A DNA stretch of 14,042 nucleotides from Clostridiales bacterium (GCA_003343685.1 QAKS01000019.1:1-14042), one strand, 5' to 3'; positions 6,787-13,999 are shown, counted from the stretch's first letter. Notes: a model not told the origin generated them from the letters alone. Translations and numbers: made by a program.

Positions 6787-7473
6787 TCACATGCCTGCAA
6801 GCAGCGCGGGCAGTTCGCCAAGTTCGGATATTTCAGCCTCCGGGACGATGCTGCTCCGGCCCGGAATACCGTCGCGGTTAAACCAGCAGGTGTGGATGCC
6901 CGCGCTCATGCCGCCCTGTATATCGGAGGTGAGGCTGTCGCCTACGATCACAGTGTTTTCGCGCCGGAAACCGGGAATTTTTTCAAAGCAGCGCTCAAAA
7001 AATGCGGGATCGGGCTTGTTCGCACCGAGCTGCTGAGAGAGAAAAATTTCCTTGAAATAGTGAGAGATTCCCGCGCTTTTTAATCGCCCCTGCTGCACCG
7101 CCGTCGTGCCGTTTGAGGCGAGATAGAGATCATAGACGGGATAGAGGGCTTCCAGCAGCTCGGGCGCACCCGGCATAAAAAAATGCCCGCAGGCAAGCCT
7201 CTTTTCATAGATATCTTTCATCTCCGCTGCAGAGCGATCCGCGCCGAGCTCCTCCAGCAGAAGCTCAAACCGACGGACAAGCGCCCGCTCCCGCGTCGTT
7301 TGTCCCTGCTCGATCAGCGCCCACTGCCCCGCGTTAATGGCGCTGTAGCGCGCTGCAATCCCGGGCTTTGGGTCAATGTGCATGTCCTGCAGTGTTCCCA
7401 AAATCGCCGCTTCCTCTGCCCGGTAAAAGTCGAGCAGCGTGTTGTCCAGATCCAGCAGGACTGTTTTAATCAA
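6787..7473 (-). CDS. HAD-superfamily phosphatase, YjjG-like
   Basis: Probable phosphomonoesterase of the haloacid dehalogenase superfamily, 228 residues. All four motifs are present: DLDNT with nucleophile Asp8 and acid Asp10; SNGTT around Ser120; NKPDP with Lys153; and GDSLTSD (178-184) for magnesium. The helical cap between residues 15 and 100 fits subfamily IA, and overall the protein resembles YjjG-type nucleotidases that remove non-canonical pyrimidine nucleotides, though the exact substrate is uncertain. The start is TTG at 7473, supported by GGGGAGG 8 nt upstream. It overlaps the end of the preceding membrane-protein gene by 8 nt, implying coupled translation. It is the last gene of the operon. 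Confidence 0.88.
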   Translation of the reverse strand: MIKTVLLDLDNTLLDFYRAEEAAILGTLQDMHIDPKPGIAARYSAINAGQWALIEQGQTTRERALVRRFELLLEELGADRSAAEMKDIYEKRLACGHFFMPGAPELLEALYPVYDLYLASNGTTAVQQGRLKSAGISHYFKEIFLSQQLGANKPDPAFFERCFEKIPGFRRENTVIVGDSLTSDIQGGMSAGIHTCWFNRDGIPGRSSIVPEAEISELGELPALLAGM

Positions 7474-7843
7474 GCTTTTTTCCTCCCCGCGCCGAAAATC
7501 GCATCGGCTTGTTTTTTATAATATAGACAGCTTCTATGGTTCGGTAACGCCGGATCAGCCAAACAATCCCCACGGTGGAGGCGAGAGCAATGACGACGGC
7601 GCCTGCCGGAGGCGACAGGAAAAACAGGGGCCCGCTCACCCAAAAGGGAGTAGAATAAAGCTTCCACATACGCCCGACCTCTCGATTGTAGGAAGAAATG
7701 TCGCTCACCGTGTCCGGATCAACCACGGAACCGGACCCAAAGTGCATCGGACTGCTGCGGCGGGCCGCCGACAGTCCTATGACAACGAACATTCCGGCGC
7801 ACAGCCATACGAGGGCGAGAAAAATAAAATCCCCTGCATCCAT
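7466..7843 (-). CDS. Small membrane protein, possibly DUF3784/SdpI-like
   Basis: A 125-residue protein with hydrophobic helices at about 7-26 and 80-98 and a shorter apolar segment at 66-78. Between them is a conserved-looking stretch, SYNREVGRMWKLYSTPFW, which resembles the YN-x-x-x-G-x-MW pattern of small three-helix membrane proteins of the DUF3784/SdpI kind. That family link comes from memory of the pattern and is tentative. No catalytic residues are evident. It starts 3 nt after the helicase-loader stop and overlaps the HAD gene by 8 nt, so it belongs to the operon. The ribosome binding site is weak (AGCAGG), consistent with coupling to the upstream gene. Confidence 0.75.
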   Translation of the reverse strand: MDAGDFIFLALVWLCAGMFVVIGLSAARRSSPMHFGSGSVVDPDTVSDISSYNREVGRMWKLYSTPFWVSGPLFFLSPPAGAVVIALASTVGIVWLIRRYRTIEAVYIIKNKPMRFSARGGKKLD

Positions 7844-7846
7844 CGC

Positions 7847-8746
7847 TCAGACCTGCTTTCTCAGGTCGCGGGAGTCCAGCATGATAAACCAGGAGGATTC
7901 CGCGTCCAGAAGGCGGGAGATCACCTTTTCCGTATAGCGGTCCGCGAGAGAAGCCTTATCCATATTGGTGGCGAATACCGTCGGCAGGTGGTTCCGCCGA
8001 CGCGCCTCAAGCAGGTCAAAGAGGTATTCCCGGGTCACGTTCTGGGTCATCTGCTCTGTGCCAAGGTCGTCTATGATCAGCAGCTTTGCGTTGTATATGG
8101 GCAAAACCGACGCCATCTCGCCCAAACGGTGAGCATGGAAATCGGAAAAGAGCGTAAAGGCGCCGATATACATGACGGAGCCTTCCTCTGTCTGTTCCGC
8201 ACGCTTTGCGAGAGACGACAGCAAAAAAGTTTTGCCCACGCCGGAATATCCGGAAAGGGTGATGACGTCTCTGTCGCGGTACGCCGCAAAGCCCGTAAGC
8301 AGGTTTTTGAGCTTCTCCATCTTTTTTTTATTGTCAAACAGACTCAGGTCAAAGGCTTCAAAGGAGCCTGTCAGCGCATCTATGTCGTAGGCGCCGAACA
8401 CGTCCGTATAAATGCGTTTTCTCATGCAGCCGCACATTTCGCCGTCCTTGAGATAGCCTGTGTCCCGGCACCGCCCGCACCGATAGGGAACGGCCGCATC
8501 CGGGTCGGGACAGCCGCCCGCCTCTTCCATTTGGCGCTCCGTCTCTGCAAGGAGAAGGTCGTTTGCCGCCGGATCAAAGGGCTCGCCGAAAAGGGCGGCG
8601 CGCATGGGCATAAGGAGCAGCTCCCGCCGCCGTTCGTCCAAGTCGGACAGGGGCGGTTGGCTGTTTTTTTGCCGCAGCCGTTCTATCTTTTGGCGGCGTT
8701 TTGCCTGCAAAAGGGAGTATTCCTCCATAATGTCCGCAATTGTCAA
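7847..8746 (-). CDS. DnaI/DnaC-type replicative helicase loader ATPase
   Basis: AAA+ ATPase that should load the DnaB-type helicase onto DNA at replication start. Of 299 residues, about 1-75 are a helical N-terminus. A CxxC ... CxC cluster (Cys90, Cys93, Cys105, Cys107) forms the zinc site used by Gram-positive loaders to contact the helicase. Walker A is GYSGVGKT (166-173) and Walker B is LLIIDD (222-227); the ATNMD motif (259-263) and SRLLD (277-281) match sensor-1 and the arginine region. The start is taken as TTG at 8746, directly next to the stop of the upstream gene, because GGAGG lies at proper distance; the internal ATG at codon 7 has no such site. Insertion-sequence IstB proteins share the ATPase core, but the zinc cluster and the DnaD-like neighbour favour a chromosomal loader. 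Confidence 0.9.
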   Translation of the reverse strand: MTIADIMEEYSLLQAKRRQKIERLRQKNSQPPLSDLDERRRELLLMPMRAALFGEPFDPAANDLLLAETERQMEEAGGCPDPDAAVPYRCGRCRDTGYLKDGEMCGCMRKRIYTDVFGAYDIDALTGSFEAFDLSLFDNKKKMEKLKNLLTGFAAYRDRDVITLSGYSGVGKTFLLSSLAKRAEQTEEGSVMYIGAFTLFSDFHAHRLGEMASVLPIYNAKLLIIDDLGTEQMTQNVTREYLFDLLEARRRNHLPTVFATNMDKASLADRYTEKVISRLLDAESSWFIMLDSRDLRKQV

Positions 8747-10147
8747 TCAGTCCACCTCCGTTGGGTCGAGACCGCCCGCCGCTGCGTTCTCCCGCTCCAT
8801 AAACCGGGGAGCGTTTTTCGGCGGCTGCTGTTTCGCAGTATGCAGAGCGTGGGCGGAGCGCGCTTCTTCGAGGGTCGATACCCCCGTTCGCTTCCAGTCT
8901 GTGAGCATCGTCTCCATGGCCTTAATGGGCAGCTTCATGCCGTATGCACATTCGGCGGCATACAGGACTACCTGACGGTTCATGCCGAAGCCTTCCGTAA
9001 AGCGCGTGTAGGCTGCAATGTCCCCGCCCGATACAGCCTTGTTGACGCCGGCCTTCTGGAGCATTTCGCGGACGTCGCGCTTGACTGTGGCCTCGCCGTC
9101 TAATCGAGCCTCGATCTCCCCCACTGTGTACAGTCCCTGTGACGCCCAGTCCCGGAGCAGCCTGTCCAGATAGTCCATGCTGCTGGCGCCGCGCTTTGTG
9201 GCCAGATCTGCCGCGAAGGACATCTCGGAAAGCGTAAAGCCGAGATCCTGCCATGTTTTGTACATTTCTCTTAATTTGTCGGTTACGCTTTTGCGGCCGA
9301 GGGGCAGCCTGTCCAGCAGAGCCTTGATCTCGTCGTCTCTTTTTTCGCCCTCCGTCATGCGCCGGCGCACCTTTGCCGGGGAAATATCTCCGGTCTCGCG
9401 CAGCTTTTTCAGCACGCCGTTTAAGTATTTCATTGTGGGATACTGGGCTCCCGTGGTGGCGGGCATGGCGGCCTCGATCGCCTCAAAGGAAAAGCCCCAC
9501 TCCTCCGTCCACATGCGGAACAGCTCCTCCTCCTCCTGCGTTGGGAGGCGCCTGATGCCAAGCAGACGGAGCACGGCTTCTGCGGAGCTTTCCTCCAAAA
9601 GCTGCTTGATTTTAGACTCCGCGTCTGCCACTGTCGCCACGCCGTCCTTCCCCCAGCTTTTTGCGAGAGAGGTAATATAGCGCAGAGGTACGCGGTTTTT
9701 CGCCTTGTGGTTGTTTACCGCGTATTCGCAGAGCACGAGCATCACCTGACCCGACAGGCCGTTGAGTTCCATAGCGCGGTACAGCGTCTTATAGTTTTCA
9801 AAGGTAAGAGTTCTGTCTCCAAAGGTTTTCTGGAGCAGCCCGTTCAGATCGGCATTGTTGTACACGGGGCTGTCTTTCGCCACAAGCTCGCGGACGGGAG
9901 TGGTGTAGGCATAGCCGCCGCCCACATCCGCGTCCAGCAGACCCGCTGCCGAAAGCTCGTCCAGCCCGCGGATGACGTCCTGTCGGCTCATTTCCAGCTC
10001 CGCCGTAATTTGATCCAGTTCCGCCCCTGTCCGCAGCAGTCCATAGAGATACAGGCGCGCGCACCCGTCCGGAAGGGAGAGCAGCTTTTCCGCCGCCTCT
10101 TTCGGCACCGAAACCATGTCGATCTGTTGTTTGTTAAACGATATCAC
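8747..10147 (-). CDS. DnaD-domain replication initiation protein with repeated domains
   Basis: Likely primosomal remodelling protein that acts with the adjacent loader at the origin. In this 466-residue protein, residues 15-90 look like a winged helix (MSRQDVIRGLDELSAAGLLD). This is followed by up to four copies of a DnaD/DnaB C-terminal type helical unit at about 117-180, 205-255, 292-350 and 375-435. Three of the copies end in a shared pattern of the form Y/M-L/I-x-x-L-x-x-W-x-x-x-G-x-x-T-x-x-E. B. subtilis DnaD is much shorter and has one such unit. The start is GTG at 10147, with GGAGGAG 7 nt upstream. The stop abuts the TTG of the loader gene. In clostridia a DnaD-like gene next to the loader is a known arrangement. 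Confidence 0.85.
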   Translation of the reverse strand: MISFNKQQIDMVSVPKEAAEKLLSLPDGCARLYLYGLLRTGAELDQITAELEMSRQDVIRGLDELSAAGLLDADVGGGYAYTTPVRELVAKDSPVYNNADLNGLLQKTFGDRTLTFENYKTLYRAMELNGLSGQVMLVLCEYAVNNHKAKNRVPLRYITSLAKSWGKDGVATVADAESKIKQLLEESSAEAVLRLLGIRRLPTQEEEELFRMWTEEWGFSFEAIEAAMPATTGAQYPTMKYLNGVLKKLRETGDISPAKVRRRMTEGEKRDDEIKALLDRLPLGRKSVTDKLREMYKTWQDLGFTLSEMSFAADLATKRGASSMDYLDRLLRDWASQGLYTVGEIEARLDGEATVKRDVREMLQKAGVNKAVSGGDIAAYTRFTEGFGMNRQVVLYAAECAYGMKLPIKAMETMLTDWKRTGVSTLEEARSAHALHTAKQQPPKNAPRFMERENAAAGGLDPTEVD

Positions 10148-10174
10148 CCGTCTGCTCCTCCGAAGGGCGGAAAA

Positions 10175-11626
10175 TTATCCAAGCGCCCTTTCCAGCTTTT
10201 CGATAGACACGTCCATGCGGCGGAGCGTCTCATCTTTTCCCAAAAGCTCTGCCACATCTGTCGCGCCGCCCGGCGTCACAGATACGCCGCAGACGGCGAT
10301 GCGAACGGGCCAAAGCACCTTGCCGTTTTTCTCTCCCAGTTTTTCCGCAAGGTTTGTCAGCACCGGATACAAAGCCGCGCCGGAGAAGTCCTCTGCCGCG
10401 CCGAGCGCTTCCCTTGCCGCCTTCAAAATAGGCAGGGAGGACTCGGGCGTGGACTTCATCTTTTTGTGGTTATAAAGGGCGACGTCGTAGTCGGGCATTT
10501 CCGCGAGGAAGGCCACCTTGTCCGGAATCTGCGAGAACAGTTCGAGACGGGGCTGGATCAGGGCGCAGATTTTTGCCGTATCAAACTCTGTGCCGATGGC
10601 CTGTTCAATGTAGGGACGGGCCTTTTCCAAAAAAGCCTCCGGGCTCATGCGGCGGATATATTCGCCGTTCATCCAGGTGAGCTTCTCAACGTCGAATACT
10701 GCCGGGCTTTTGTTGAGGCGGGAGGTGTCGAAAATCTCTGCCAGCTCGTTCAGGGAGAAAATTTCCTCCTCTCCCTCCGGACTCCAGCCCAAAAGGGCGA
10801 TATAGTTGATGATGGCTTCTTTCAGATAGCCTTTGTTTATAAAGTCCTCATAGGAGGCGTCTCCATAGCGCTTGGAGAGCTTTCTCTGCTTGTCCTTCAT
10901 GACCGGCGGCAGATGGATATACTCGGGCCGCTGCCAGCCGAAGGCGTCGTAAAGCAGGTTGTATTTGGGCGTTGACGACAGATATTCCTGCCCGCGAATG
11001 ACGTGCGTAATGCCCATCAGGTGGTCATCCACGACGTTTGCCAGATTGTAGGTGGGCCAGCCGTCGGACTTAATGAGGATGTTGTCCTCCATGTCGCTTA
11101 CGGGCACGGAGATATGACCGTATACGAGATCGTCGTAGTCGCAGGCGCCTTCGCCGCGGATGTTCTGGCGGATGACCCAGCTCTCGCCTGCGTCCAGCTT
11201 CTGCTGAATCTCCTCTTTGGAGAGAGAGAGGCAGTGCTTGTCGTATTTTGCTACTCTGCCCTCAGCCTGCGCCTCTGTTCGCAGGCTGTCCAAACGGTCC
11301 TTATCGCAGAAGCAGTAATAGGCGTCGCCCTGCTCGACGAGCTGCAAGGCGTACTGCAAATACAATTCCTTCCGCTCGCTCTGAATGTAGGGGCCGAAAT
11401 CGCCGCCCACATCCGGGCCTTCGTCATAGGTAAGACCCGTATCCTTAAGTGTGCGGTAAATCAGGTCGCAGGCGCCGTCTACAAGGCGCTCCCTGTCCGT
11501 ATCCTCAATGCGCAGCACAAAGCTGCCGCCGTTTTTTCTGGCAAAGAGCCAGCTGTAAAGCGCCGTGCGCAGGCCGCCGATATGCAGGTAGCCCGTGGGG
11601 CTGGGCGCGAATCTCGTTTTGATCAT
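10175..11626 (-). CDS. gltX: Glutamyl-tRNA synthetase
   Basis: Class I aminoacyl-tRNA synthetase charging tRNA-Glu, 483 residues, the normal bacterial length. RFAPSPTGYLHIGG has the HIGH-type motif at 15-18, RIEDTDRER follows at 39-47, and the KMSKS-type loop is KLSKR at 249-253. A CFC pair (Cys105, Cys107) with Cys132 resembles the zinc site of some GluRS, but the fourth position is Ser134. The C-terminal helical part is the anticodon-binding region. GAGGAG stands 8 nt before the ATG. The gene begins 14 nt after the glnS stop and ends 27 nt before the DnaD-like gene. Because a GlnRS is present, this enzyme need not mischarge tRNA-Gln, but whether it discriminates cannot be read here. Confidence 0.97.
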   Translation of the reverse strand: MIKTRFAPSPTGYLHIGGLRTALYSWLFARKNGGSFVLRIEDTDRERLVDGACDLIYRTLKDTGLTYDEGPDVGGDFGPYIQSERKELYLQYALQLVEQGDAYYCFCDKDRLDSLRTEAQAEGRVAKYDKHCLSLSKEEIQQKLDAGESWVIRQNIRGEGACDYDDLVYGHISVPVSDMEDNILIKSDGWPTYNLANVVDDHLMGITHVIRGQEYLSSTPKYNLLYDAFGWQRPEYIHLPPVMKDKQRKLSKRYGDASYEDFINKGYLKEAIINYIALLGWSPEGEEEIFSLNELAEIFDTSRLNKSPAVFDVEKLTWMNGEYIRRMSPEAFLEKARPYIEQAIGTEFDTAKICALIQPRLELFSQIPDKVAFLAEMPDYDVALYNHKKMKSTPESSLPILKAAREALGAAEDFSGAALYPVLTNLAEKLGEKNGKVLWPVRIAVCGVSVTPGGATDVAELLGKDETLRRMDVSIEKLERALG

Positions 11627-11640
11627 TGTCGTTTCTCCTC

Positions 11641-13302
11641 TTATTTGAGCGTTTTTGAAAAGCTGTCCTTCAGACCCACGATCATGTTGAACACGGGCTT
11701 TTCCGGCGTGAATTCCTTTTCATCGGCTGCAAAGTAGCCCATGCGCATAAACTGAAAGCGGTCTGATGCCTTTGCCGTTTTGATGTGCGGCTCCAAAAAG
11801 GAAGAGAGCGTCTCAAGAGAATTTTCGTTGATACGCTCGGAAAAGTCGCGCCCGCTTTCCTCGTCGTCGTCCAAAAGGTAGTCGTAAATGCGCACAACGG
11901 CGGGGATAGCCGTTTTGGCGTCCACCCAGTGGAGCGTGCCTTTGACCTTTCGGTTGCTGCCCTCCATGCCGCTTTTGGATGTGGGGTCATACTCGCAGCG
12001 GATCAGCGTCACGTTGCCGTTTTCGTCTGCCTCATAACCGATGCATTTGATGATATAGGCATTTTTCAGCCGAACTTCCTTGCCCACGGCAAGGCGGAAA
12101 TATTTCTTGTTGGGAGCCTCGGGCATGAAATCGTCCCGCTCGATGAAAAGCTCTCCGGAGAAGGGGACCTCATGGACAGTGGAGTTCTCCCGGGGGAGGT
12201 CTTCGGCAGTCATCATCTCCGTCCTATCCTCCGGATAGTTTTCGATAACGAGCTTAACGGGGCGCAGAACGCCCATGACGCGCGGCGCCGTTTCGTTCAA
12301 TTCTTCTCGGACGCAATGCTCCAAAAGGCGCACGTCCACCGTGCTGTTTGCCTTGGATACGCCGATGCGTGAGCAGAAGTCGCGGATGGAGGAGGGGGTA
12401 TAGCCGCGCCGCCTCATGCCCGACAGCGTGGGCATCCGCGGGTCGTCCCAGCCGGATACGGCGCCGTCGTCTACAAGGCGCTTTAGGTAGCGCTTGCTCA
12501 TGATCGTCCGCGTCAGGCCCAGGCGGGCGAACTCATACTGATGGGGCGCGCAGTCCACGCCGCAGTTTTCCACAACCCAGTCATACAGTGGGCGGTGATC
12601 TTCAAACTCCAGCGTACAGATGGAGTGGGTGATGTGCTCGTGGACGTCCTCCAGCGGATGGGCAAAGTCATACATGGGATAGATGCACCACTGATCTCCC
12701 GTTCTGTGGTGATGCGTGTGAGAAATGCGGTAGATCACAGGGTCGCGCATATTCAGGTTGGGAGAGGCCATGTCAATTTTCGCCCGCAGAACCTTTTCGC
12801 CGTCGGCAAATTCGCCCGCGCGCATTCTGCGGAACAGGTCAAGATTTTCCTCCGCGCTTCTGCCGCGGAAGGGGCTTTCCTTTCCCGGCTCGGTTAGAGT
12901 GCCGCGGAAAGCACGGATGTCGTCGGCGGAGAGGTCGCAAACAAAGGCAAGGCCTTTTTTGATGAGCGTTTCCGCACAGTCGTACATAAAATCGAAGTAG
13001 TCGCTGGCGTAGAGTTTGTCGTTCCATTCAAAGCCGAGCCATTTGATATCCCGCTCGATGCTCTCCACGTATTCGACGTCTTCCTTTGTGGGGTTGGTGT
13101 CGTCATACCGCAGGTTGCACCGTCCGCCGTACTGAGCCGCGAGGCCGAAGTTCAGGCAGATGGATTTGGCGTGGCCGATATGCAGATAGCCGTTCGGCTC
13201 CGGGGGGAAGCGCGTGATGATTTCCCGGTGCCGCCCTGCCGCAAGATCGGCGTCTATAATATCCTCTAAAAAGTTGCGTGATGCTGTCGTTTCGTTATCC
13301 AT
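11641..13302 (-). CDS. glnS: Glutaminyl-tRNA synthetase
   Basis: Class I synthetase that charges tRNA-Gln directly with glutamine. [17 protein letters not shown] holds the HIGH motif at 41-44, NLRYDDTNP follows, [18 protein letters not shown] is the family signature, and MSKR at 268-271 is the KMSKS loop. At 553 residues it is close to the E. coli enzyme (554), so the two C-terminal beta-barrels that read the anticodon are present. The start is set at the ATG at 13302, with AAAGGG a few bases upstream. The in-frame ATG at 13332 has no spaced ribosome binding site. GlnRS is uncommon outside gamma-proteobacteria and a few other lineages, as many bacteria use amidation by GatCAB; its ancestry is thought to be eukaryotic by lateral transfer. 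First gene of the operon. Confidence 0.97.
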   Translation of the reverse strand: MDNETTASRNFLEDIIDADLAAGRHREIITRFPPEPNGYLHIGHAKSICLNFGLAAQYGGRCNLRYDDTNPTKEDVEYVESIERDIKWLGFEWNDKLYASDYFDFMYDCAETLIKKGLAFVCDLSADDIRAFRGTLTEPGKESPFRGRSAEENLDLFRRMRAGEFADGEKVLRAKIDMASPNLNMRDPVIYRISHTHHHRTGDQWCIYPMYDFAHPLEDVHEHITHSICTLEFEDHRPLYDWVVENCGVDCAPHQYEFARLGLTRTIMSKRYLKRLVDDGAVSGWDDPRMPTLSGMRRRGYTPSSIRDFCSRIGVSKANSTVDVRLLEHCVREELNETAPRVMGVLRPVKLVIENYPEDRTEMMTAEDLPRENSTVHEVPFSGELFIERDDFMPEAPNKKYFRLAVGKEVRLKNAYIIKCIGYEADENGNVTLIRCEYDPTSKSGMEGSNRKVKGTLHWVDAKTAIPAVVRIYDYLLDDDEESGRDFSERINENSLETLSSFLEPHIKTAKASDRFQFMRMGYFAADEKEFTPEKPVFNMIVGLKDSFSKTLK

Positions 13303-13351
13303 AATATCCCTTTCGTATCCGCCGCGCGGCATACCCCGCGCATTTTAATTA

Positions 13352-13380
13352 ATCATACTGCATTTTTGCCCTTTTTTCAA
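13352..13380 (-). promoter_or_regulatory. Promoter of the glnS-gltX-dnaD-loader operon
   Basis: On the - strand, TTGAAA (13375-13380), a 17-nt spacer and TATGAT (13352-13357) each match the sigma-A consensus at 5/6. The leader to glnS is only about 45 nt, too short for a T-box riboswitch. An inverted repeat GGACGC/GCGTCC (13384-13398) sits directly upstream of the -35. Confidence 0.8.
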
Positions 13381-13399
13381 GCGGGACGCACAGCGTCCT

Positions 13400-13636
13400 T
13401 TATCCGTTGCGAAAGGTATAACGTAACAGAGAATTTATTACTCGACCGAAAGTCTGCCGCAAAGAGACGGGCAAATGCCCGTTCCGCCGCTGCGGTAATG
13501 TGGTTTTGCCGCGCCCGTTTCGTCCCACAAGGCCGAGTCTCCACGACGTGTCACAGGAAAAAGAGGCGTTTTCAAAAATGTTGTCCCAGCTGCCCTCGTA
13601 TGCAAATGTGAGGCTGCTGACATTGATTGTCGACAT
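13400..13636 (-). pseudogene. Truncated ABC-F ATPase gene
   Basis: The first 46 or so residues read as an ABC-F protein start: a beta-strand segment (MSTINVSSLTFAYEG), then SWRLGLVGRNGRGKTT with Walker A at 38-45. ABC-F proteins act on the ribosome, and many confer resistance to lincosamides, streptogramins A, pleuromutilins or macrolides. A full protein has two ATPase domains and roughly 500 residues. Here the similarity stops at about 13498 and the frame ends 32 codons later with arginine-rich, unrelated sequence. No signature motif, Walker B or second domain is found in any frame. AAAGGAG stands 9 nt before the ATG and the regulatory leader is intact, so the break is probably a deletion of the gene body. 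A short novel functional peptide is possible but unlikely. Confidence 0.75.
13461..13482 (-). terminator. Hairpin inside the remnant, possible old ABC-F terminator
   Basis: ACGGGCA and TGCCCGT (13467-13473, 13476-13482) form a tight stem followed on the - strand by CTCTTT. It falls just past the point where ABC-F similarity ends, as expected if a deletion joined the start of the gene to its own 3' end. The T run is short. Confidence 0.45.
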
Positions 13637-13778
13637 CTGTTATCACTCCTTTGAAAAAAGAAAGAGGCCGCAGGAAAGAATTTTCCTGCGGCCTCATTGG
13701 TTTTTCGGGAGCTGTGCCGCGCATACAGGCGCGCTGCCGCTGCTGCGCACAAAGAAACACGGCGCTGTGGATATTCAT
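13572..13778 (-). CDS. Candidate leader reading frame crossing the attenuator
   Basis: A 68-codon frame begins at an ATG with AGGAAAG as a modest ribosome binding site and starts MNIHSAVFLCAQQRQRACMR. It enters the terminator at codons 29-33 and overlaps the ABC-F start out of frame. If translated, a ribosome held around codons 20-28 would cover the 5' arm of the terminator. No similarity to a known protein is recognised, and translation is unproven. Confidence 0.3.
   Translation of the reverse strand: MNIHSAVFLCAQQRQRACMRGTAPEKPMRPQENSFLRPLSFFKGVITDVDNQCQQPHICIRGQLGQHF
13654..13695 (-). terminator. Attenuator terminator directly before the ABC-F ribosome binding site
   Basis: A perfect 14-bp stem (13664-13677 with 13682-13695), 4-nt loop ATTC on the - strand, is followed by TTTCTTTTTT and then within a few bases by AAAGGAG and the ABC-F ATG. 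A terminator between promoter and start codon has no purpose other than conditional read-through. Confidence 0.88.
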
Positions 13779-13794
13779 ACAAATTCTTTCCTGC
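13670..13794 (-). promoter_or_regulatory. Antiterminator pairing in the ABC-F leader
   Basis: The - strand segment at 13781-13794 (GCAGGAAAGAATTT) is perfectly complementary over 14 nt to 13670-13683, which covers the terminator loop and 8 nt of its 3' arm. Forming this helix excludes the terminator. The upstream segment is also the ribosome binding region of the 68-codon leader frame, so ribosome occupancy could decide which helix forms. Confidence 0.6.
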
Positions 13795-13828
13795 TTTACT
13801 GTAGGCTTCCGGTGCTTTGGCGGTTTCC

Positions 13829-13880
13829 CTGCGGCGGGTGCAAAAAGCGGAGCGAAGCGTCCGTCTGTTTTTCGCCGCAG
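13829..13880 (-). other. Upstream leader hairpin
   Basis: CTGCGGCG (13873-13880) pairs perfectly with CGCCGCAG (13829-13836) on the - strand, with inner AAAAA/TTTTT and CGGA/TCCG pairing. The 3' side continues as GCCGCAGGGAAA, a near copy of the terminator 5' arm, so once freed it too could pair with the terminator 3' arm. Confidence 0.5.
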
Positions 13881-13912
13881 TGTGCCGGGATCCGATGGCC
13901 TGTTTTGAATGG

Positions 13913-13933
13913 TTAGCGGGAAAGATTGCGCAT
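13913..13933 (-). CDS. Possible six-residue leader peptide MRNLSR
   Basis: ATG to TAA encodes MRNLSR. GGAG lies about 14 nt upstream, farther than ideal. Its place about 30 nt after the predicted transcription start and ahead of the leader hairpin fits a regulatory upstream frame, but frames this short also arise by chance. Confidence 0.3.
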   Translation of the reverse strand: MRNLSR

Positions 13934-13970
13934 GTTTTTGTCTGTTTCTCCTGTCGTTGTAATTTGCTTT

Positions 13971-13999
13971 GTTCTAACGTATTCCGGCTGGGCTGTCAA
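13971..13999 (-). promoter_or_regulatory. Candidate promoter of the ABC-F leader
   Basis: A perfect TTGACA (13994-13999) is followed after 17 nt by TAGAAC (13971-13976), a 4/6 match to the -10. A 7-bp inverted repeat, TTCCGGC/GCCGGAA (13982-13988, 14003-14009), flanks the -35 and could be an operator. Transcription would start near 13964, giving a leader of about 300 nt before the terminator. I see no protein-coding gene from here to the right edge. Confidence 0.55.

Noticed and set aside
7439..9103. Long open frame (554 codons) on the + strand
   Set aside because: It lies antisense to the HAD, membrane-protein, helicase-loader and DnaD-like genes, which have clear motifs and ribosome binding sites. 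The predicted protein shows no domain and has the composition of a GC-rich shadow frame.
9707..10975. Open frame of 422 codons on the + strand
   Set aside because: Antisense to gltX and the DnaD-like gene; no recognisable motif, no good ribosome binding site.
13303..13332. Upstream in-frame ATG extending glnS by 10 residues
   Set aside because: No properly spaced ribosome binding site; the ATG at 13302 has AAAGGG upstream and gives the usual GlnRS length.
13303..13345. T-box or other riboswitch upstream of glnS
   Set aside because: The leader from the predicted promoter is only about 45 nt, too short for a T-box, and no antiterminator/terminator pair is seen.
13366..13498. Other-frame reading after the ABC-F break (contains AERAFARLFAADFRSSNKF)
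   Set aside because: Considered as the rest of the ABC-F gene after a frameshift, but it has no ABC signature, Walker B or linker features, so a frameshift alone does not explain the truncation.
13438..13782. Open frame of 114 codons on the - strand beginning at a TTG in the ABC-F leader
   Set aside because: It runs through the terminator stem and the ABC-F start out of frame, and has no good ribosome binding site for its TTG start.
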